Part shown: positions 59,014-64,000 of the stretch, in pieces
Layout of the letters: each line of letters opens with the position of its first letter
How positions within the stretch are numbered: the first letter of the stretch is position 1
Source: Panicum virgatum
Taxonomy: Eukaryota > Streptophyta > Magnoliopsida > Poales > Poaceae
NCBI RefSeq assembly: GCF_016808335.1
Contig: NC_053149.1
Span: 36,038,118 to 36,102,117, forward strand
DNA length: 64,000 bases
Reading direction: 5' to 3'
The notes under the pieces: generated by a model
Told to the model about the DNA's origin: nothing
The model's input: the letters and a program-made list of their open reading frames with translations, nothing else
Databases searched by the model: none
Translations under genes and position numbers: made by a program

Positions 59014-59380
59014 CTTATTGGTATCGGTTGATATTTTCAACCGGTACCAATGTGTTTGCCAAAAACAGATGGGTGACCTGGAATCGAACCTAGGCCGCGG
59101 CGCATAGATATCTTTGGCTTTCCATTGAGCTATGTTGTGATTTCAACTTTGAAGGCGGCAAAATATCTAAAGTACATTACTCAGAAGAGCCTAAGGCACC
59201 GGTTTTTTAACTTTAACCGGTGCCTTAGGCCCTTTTCATTTCCTGCCCGTTGAGGCCTTTGGCACCGGGTGAGTTCTCCACCCGGTGCCTATGGGTTTCC
59301 TTTAGTACCGGGTGGACTCCCAACCGGTGCTTTAGACCCTCTTAGGCACCGGGTGGAGTTTTCACCCGGTACCAAAGGGC
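59014..59380. repeat. Internal CACTA subterminal-type repeat array
   Basis: Repeats of (G/C)ACCGG(T/G)T(G/T) and their inverses (ACCGGTACC, GGCACCGG, CACCCGGTGCC) fill this stretch, much like the array at 44800-45150. A tRNA-like segment lies inside (59072-59147) and a TATA box follows at 59388. Such arrays normally mark element ends, which makes this internal position unusual. Confidence 0.8.
59072..59147 (-). other. tRNA-like segment in the CACTA array
   Basis: On the minus strand an A-box-like stretch (TAGCTCAATGGAAAG) is followed about 35 bp later by a B-box-like stretch (TAGGTTCGATTCCAGG). This is the most tRNA-like of the four segments. Whether an acceptor stem exists needs a folding program. 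Confidence 0.6.
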
Positions 59381-59387
59381 TCTATGG

Positions 59388-59395
59388 TATAAAAG
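59388..59395 (+). promoter_or_regulatory. TATA box of the second CACTA gene
   Basis: TATAAAAG directly follows the internal subterminal array, and CTCTCTTCTTTCTCACTTC follows as a likely transcript start region. The architecture mirrors the promoter at 45167. Confidence 0.65.
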
Positions 59396-59879
59396 GCTAT
59401 GCCCTGTTCTCTCTTCTTTCTCACTTCTTCCTTCCACTGCCGGCCCTCTCGACGCCCCCGATCGTCCGCCGTCGCCCCCTCCGACAATCGTCCTCCGCCG
59501 CCGCCCGGTCGTCCACCGCCGCGCCTCCTCGACGCCCCCGCGCGGCCGTGCCCGTACGTCTTCGGTGCGCCGCCGCCGCCTCCACCTCAACGCCACCGCC
59601 CTCTCCGCCTCGACGACACGCACACGTCGACCGCCCCGGCCGCATTCGATGACCCCGCGCGCTACCTCCTCCTCAACGCCGCCGAACCCGCCTTGCGCCC
59701 CCCACCCTGCGCGCCGCCGGCGCCGCCTCGTCCCCTGCGTGCCACCACCGCCTCGACCCTCGACGCCGACGCCGCCCCGTCGTCCCCGACGTGGTACTAG
59801 TGGCCGCCTACCTTTTTTTTCCTTTTATTTCAAATATCATCTAGAGTGTTACCAAATGAATAGAACTAGAATTTCTTTG

Positions 59880-60225
59880 ATATATAGAGATATTTATCGG
59901 ACTAGAATTTCTTTTATAGAGACATTTTTAGAATTAAATTATAGATAGAGTGTTTCCTTTATTATATATTAAGATATACAAGTGAATTATAGAGATATTT
60001 CTTAGAATTCAATTATGGATATAGTGTTTCCTTTATTATAAATTAAGTGCAAGTGAATTATAGAAAGAGTGTTTCCTTTATTTATAATAAAGTAGAAGTG
60101 AATTATAGAGATATTTGTAGAATTAAATTATAGATAGAGTGTTTCCTTTATTATATATTAAATAGATGTGAATTATAGAGATATTCTTAGAATTGAATTA
60201 TGGATAGAGTTTTTCCTTTAATTAT
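59880..60225 (+). repeat. AT-rich ~70-bp tandem repeat
   Basis: Four to five imperfect units share GAATTATAGAGATATT, TAGAATT(A/C)AATTAT and AGAGTGTTTCCTTTATTATA. One unit is shortened to about 45 bp. Confidence 0.85.
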
Positions 60226-60389
60226 TTTTTCTTTACATGTGTATTTCTATGTCCTTATTCAATGTAAATGTCAATTACGTAATTCTGAATTCTTAATTCA
60301 AATGTGTCATTATGAGATGTACATGTCTTTATATAGTGAATTTTTGTACTTTCATTTCAAACTAGCTCACGCAAACACGCGCAAACTCT

Positions 60390-60760
60390 CGCTGTCTCCT
60401 TCGATCACACACACGATCTCTCGCTCCTTCTCTCACACCCAACCTCTCGCTATCTCCTCTCACACACTCGGTCTCTCGCTCTCTCCCTGCTATAACACAC
60501 TTACACACACACTCTCTCTCCCTCTAACACACACACACACTCACACTCACTATCTCAAACACACACACACACACTCTCTCTCTCTCTCTCCCTCTAACAC
60601 ACACACACACTCTCTCAAACACACACACACACAAACACTCTCTCTCTCCCTCTAACACACACACACACACACACACTCACACTCACTCTCTCTAACACAC
60701 ACACACACACACTCTCTAACAGACACACACTCTCTCTCACACACACATACGCACACATTC
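60390..60760 (+). repeat. Compound (CA)n/(CT)n microsatellite tract
   Basis: About 370 bases of alternating ACACAC and CTCTCT blocks with occasional interruptions; on the plus strand it encodes a meaningless Thr/His/Ser/Leu run. Upstream of the second CACTA gene's ATG. Confidence 0.9.
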
Positions 60761-60841
60761 GTTCAAAGAATTGAATTCTCGTGCTTCAGTTAAGGATGGA
60801 CACATACTCTAACATATTTTTACGGTTTCAGTTAAGGATAG

Positions 60842-62881
60842 ATGGACCCCTTCGGTGATGAGGAGGCCGCCGGGCAATACATGTTGGATGCAATAAACAA
60901 AGATACGAGGGCCAACACCGCCCAATAAATCGGTGAAGAAGATGCTCGGACAGCTGATTCATTTCTAAATATGTATGGAGAAGGCGATGAAGAAGATGAT
61001 GACTTTGCACCGCCGCCCAACCATCAGTAGCACGTTCCAGTACATATCTTAATTATATATGCATGGTGACTTCGGTAGATTAGTTTTGCGATTAACATAT
61101 GTTTTCTGTAATTTAGTCGACCACCGCATCGACTTCGTTGAGCCAATCAAAAGGGAGATGCCGGCCAACCAAGAAAATGGAGGGAAGACAGGTCGTCACA
61201 GAAGTGGACACGGAGGGCTGTCCAAGTGCTCCAGAGGCTGCTAGCACGAAATTTGTCTACCAATGTAGGGTTATTATTCGGGCAAGAATTCCGATCACCA
61301 CAAGACTATGGAAATTGAGCAAACCAGAAGAACAGCAACACACCGTGCCTCCACATTAGAAGGAAATGTTATGGACAGAACTCAAGGATATGTTCACTCT
61401 TCCTAAAGGAGTTGACCAAGAACTTGTGAAGAAATGTGCCTTGAAAAAGATGACCCTTGCCTTTGCAAGTTTCAAGAAGAAGTTGTACAACAATTACATC
61501 AAGAAGGATAAGGAGCCGAACTGGGACGATCTTCCTCAAGTTAAACCATACTGGGGGAGTTCAAACAATACGAACATTCAGAGGAAGCCCAAGAAAAATC
61601 CCAACAGGCCAAGGCGAATGCAGCAAATAAGAAGTACAGCCACCACCTTGAGGCTGGAGGGTACAAGAAGGCAATAAAAAAAATGGCAGAAGATGGAGTA
61701 GGACCTTATGGACAGAGGCATCGGGCCGATGACTTGGGATTGGCCGGATAGATCCAAGTGGTGGTTATTTGCTAACAGCGTGACACTAAACTAGTTGGAT
61801 GGAACTTTGGTCGTGCCCGAGCATATGCAAGAAGTGTCCCGCGATCTGCTCACAGCAATAGATGAGGCCCAACAAGGAACATTCCAGCCTCAAAGGGAGA
61901 ATGATGAGCTGACCAGAGCATTAAAGAATCCGGAACACCCTGGATGAGTCCGCAGCATCGGCGTGGTCCCATGGAAAGTTTCTTGGGCCGGAGATTCCTC
62001 TTACAAGACTCGCCGAAAGAGCAAAGCCGAACAAGAAGAGAAACTCCGTGCCATACAAGAAGAGATGAACAGGAAGGTTGCGTCCTTGGAATCTCAGATG
62101 GACGCCAGGGTCAATGAGGCAGTGCAGCTAGCTCTGAGCCACAAGGGCGCTACTGGGTCGCACCCGAATGTTGTGATAAGCCTGGCCTCTTAGTGACGCA
62201 GCATCTGTGCATCCACGGCGGCGCCGGACGTACAAGCTGAACAACAACCCCAGATTGAGGCAACGACGGTATTACCAGAGGTATCCAGTGGATGATGTCA
62301 CCATACCGACACCGTGCGAGCTTCATGTGCGAGCAAAGAATATATCCATTCATGTCGCATACGGGTCAGCCCTGCCCCTGAATCCTTGTACTACAATTCA
62401 TGGAAGGCCGATACCCCCTGGCTACACCTCCGTCACAGTTGAGCAGATAGTTGGAAACAATGAGGATCTTGAGCTCGACTTCGTTGGAGGGGATGGAGAG
62501 AAGACATTGGGAGATGCACTGCACGGGGTCGTTCTATGGCGCAAGTCCGACATCAAGCTTACTGCAAGCACAACGGCTCCCGTGCAGACCGATCACCCGT
62601 CTCCGTGGCCTCACTCACTGCTGTCCCCACAACCACCTCCCTCACCACCGTCTCCGCCGGCGCAAAGGGCCACGAGTACTCCAACTCCTCCTGCACCAGA
62701 AAAAGGAAAGAAAAAGACAGCATCCCTCCCAGCGGCTAGACCCTCAAAGAAGAAGCAGAAAACAGTTGAAAGAAAATTGACCTACGAGAAGACCGCTAAG
62801 GAGTTGGAAGAGGAGACTGCTCGATATATAAAAGAACAGTTGAAGCCTAAAGTCCCCCACCGAGGGAAAATGTACCTCTAG
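60842..62881 (+). pseudogene. Second CACTA gene: Transposase_24 and DUF8039-like region
   Basis: The ATG at 60842 starts MDPFGDEEAAGQYMLD; a TAA at about 60926 breaks the frame, and an intron probably ends at TTTAG near 61118. The Ptta/En/Spm Transposase_24 block follows: QVVTEVDTEG and FVYQCRVIIRARIPI, then a TAG near 61358, then WTELKDMFTLPKGVDQELVK and FKKKLYNNYIKKD. Further signatures are HLEAGGYKKAI, MTWDWPDR-type and QQGTFQPQRENDELT, and the coiled coil EQEEKLRAIQEEMNRKV near 62030-62090. After a shift near 62200 a DUF8039-like domain appears: PCELHVRAKNISIHVAYGSA and GDGEKTLGDALHGVVLWRKS. A Pro-rich and a Lys-rich linker end it. This is a usual companion protein of CACTA transposase; at least two stops and two frameshifts make it a pseudogene. 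Confidence 0.85.
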
Positions 62882-64000
62882 AATTAGGGAAAAAGCTTCT
62901 CGCGAACCTAGACAACCCACCAAAATCGAAAAGCTTACCCTCGGACTATGATCGTACTCTAACAAAGGCACAAAAGGTGAGAAATATGAAGAAAAAATGT
63001 GGCAAGACCATTCCTTAGCTTGGCACACAACAAAAAGAACTCGAGCCCCTCCGGGTGCCAGGGTTGCCAGTCCTACACCCGACGGACATACAACTCCAGG
63101 CGGACCTACAGGCGGTGATATTTCTTTCTGAAACTGGATTAACGCTAGAGCATGCAACGGGGCAGGACGAGGAAGCAAAAATCCCTATCGCTCCCGTTCT
63201 TACTTCATTCGAGCATGGAAAACCTTTTGTCACTGAGGAAGAGGAGAAAAGTCTAGGCACGCAGATTTTCAATTTGCATAGATGGTACTTGCGAATGTCG
63301 AATGACGAAGGGAAAATGTTTTTAGTCAAGTATCGTGACCATGATTTCTTCTGCGGGGAGGACGACTTCTGGGAGTACTTCGAAGATTTATATCACATTT
63401 ACCATCGACAATCCCTCAACATCTCTATCATCACCATTTGGGTTCTGTAAGTATCACTTACCTCTACCTTAATACTTTTTGTTAACAAGAACATAATTAT
63501 CTGTGTGCATATATAATTTCTATTATATCATTTAGACAGTAGATTCAAAGAAGCCGAAAACATGGATGGCACCATCAGATCGGCTTCATGTCTCCGTTGC
63601 TAGTCAACCAGAAAATGCTTAATGAAAATTACACAGCAACATGCCAAAACATATACGATTCGTTGACTAGGCAAAATTACAAATCCTATATATACATACC
63701 ATACAACTTTGGGTAAGCCTTGATGGACTCAATCCTCTGTTATATTTCTAAATAAATACTAAGTCATCTAATGCATGTATGTATATATCGTATCTATATC
63801 TGCAGTTATCATTGGATTTTACTCATACTTTCCATAGACACCGGCAGTCTTGTAGTGTTTGACTCAATGAGAAATACAAGGTCCGCAATCCAACATATCA
63901 TAGACCCCTTGAACAGGTAAGTTCAGTTTGCACAATCAAATCCTTTTTCTGTTAATAACAATTATTGAATATCAAACACAACTTTGAGCGCAGGGTTTGG
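62882..64000 (+). pseudogene. Second CACTA gene: Ulp1-like cysteine protease region (cut by window edge)
   Basis: The same protein continues with LPSDYDRTLTKAQK, then a stop (TAG at 63016-63018) inside the motif otherwise read as PQLGTQ. Then comes IFNLHRWYLRMSNDEGKMFL and FFCGEDDFWEYFEDLYHIYH. Introns with GT-AG ends are visible: 63449 (GTAAGT) to a CAG near 63540; about 63714 (GTAAGC) to CTGCAG at 63805; 63917 (GTAAGT) to CGCAG at 63993. Exon 63806-63916 encodes YHWILLILSIDTGSLVVFDS, carrying the expected catalytic His and Asp of C48/Ulp1-type proteases. The catalytic Cys would lie beyond 64000. Such Ulp1-like domains are common in plant CACTA and Mutator elements; their role in transposition is unproven. 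Confidence 0.8.

Larger units (their letters stand above)
59396..60841 (+). other. Leader and first intron region of the second CACTA gene
   Basis: 59450-59800 is a C-rich tract giving proline/arginine-rich ORFs in several frames; none is convincing as protein. AT-rich tandem repeats (59880-60225) and a dense CA/CT microsatellite (60390-60760) follow, then the ATG at 60842. A long 5' UTR, probably with an intron, is the simplest reading. Confidence 0.45.
44778..64000 (+). mobile_element. Large, formerly autonomous CACTA element (3' end beyond window)
   Basis: It starts CACTACTAGAAAATAGG, with CAT at 44775-44777 as the expected left TSD copy. Subterminal ACCGGTGCC/GGCACCGG repeats fill 44800-45150, followed by a TATA box and a tnp2-type transposase gene (45654-58677, split by inserted retrotransposons). 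A second gene with Transposase_24, DUF8039-like and Ulp1-like protease domains (60842-64000+) follows. Both genes are plus-oriented. This two-gene content is standard for autonomous plant CACTA elements. Stops, a 16-bp duplication and the ~10.6-kb insertion show it is dead. An unusual second subterminal-like array at 59014-59380 leaves open whether this is one element or two joined. Confidence 0.85.

Noticed and set aside
59072..59147. A genuine nuclear tRNA gene
   Set aside because: A and B boxes are convincing, but I could not pair a 7-bp acceptor stem or identify a clean anticodon loop by eye, so it is kept as tRNA-like only.
58745..60225. CRISPR-like array from evenly spaced repeats
   Set aside because: Units are contiguous, AT-rich and variable with no unique spacers, and the sequence is eukaryotic nuclear DNA; these are minisatellites.
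60200..60655. 151-codon ORF upstream of the second CACTA gene
   Set aside because: Its C-terminal half is translated CA/CT microsatellite; the N-terminal half is AT-rich repeat. Not a plausible protein.

Overview
This is a stretch of plant nuclear DNA, almost certainly from a grass (Poaceae). The signs are an FPF1/RAA1-type small protein with grass-like GC-rich codon use, a BARE/Angela-type Copia element, gypsy elements with an antisense Transposase_28 ORF, several CACTA families and many nested insertions. I see one convincing host gene, a flowering-promoting-factor-1-like gene at 14198-14542. No other host gene, rRNA, true tRNA or CRISPR array could be supported. Nearly everything else is transposable element sequence, and element boundaries below rest mainly on target-site duplications (TSDs) read directly from the sequence.

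Layout, left third. 1-2077 holds the 3' end of a CACTA element split by a 1.4-kb TG...CA element. 2472-11710 is a complete but degenerate Copia element (TSD GTAAG). Its integrase is broken by a stop and a 523-bp CACTA insertion, and its 3' LTR is split by a 3.3-kb solo LTR (TSD AAAGA). 12110-13397 is an A-tailed retroposon with a 15-bp TSD. 14113-14542 is the FPF1-like gene with its TATA box, followed 247 bp later by a near-perfect fold-back MITE (14789-15167). 16524-19363 is a probable TIR element containing a CACTA element (17000-18892).

Middle third. There is a 1.45-kb solo LTR (21340-22786) whose edge lies in a 79-bp tandem duplication. A CACTA-in-CACTA nest follows (23746-26507 containing 24692-25365). 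From 27958 to about 39230 come minus-strand Tat-type gypsy remnants: two 3' LTRs (A, B), two copies of an antisense Transposase_28-like ORF, and a decayed gag-protease-RT region. A 2.4-kb solo LTR (39597-41970, TSD CCATG) and further fragments complete this part.

Right third. From 44778 to beyond the window end lies a large, formerly autonomous CACTA element. It carries a tnp2-type transposase (45654-47605 plus its DUF4216 tail at 58222-58677), split by about 10.6 kb of insertions: a non-autonomous gypsy (47606 on) that itself contains a nearly intact 7.7-kb gypsy (50220-57928, LTRs both 921 bp). Downstream is a second CACTA gene (60842-64000+) with Transposase_24, DUF8039-like and intron-containing Ulp1-like cysteine protease regions, cut by the window edge.

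The most interesting unlisted signal is that four separate CACTA-type sequences each carry a tRNA-like segment with recognisable A and B boxes. A second 5'-type subterminal array plus TATA box lies in the middle of the big CACTA element. Family assignments come from motif recognition; no search or alignment program was run.
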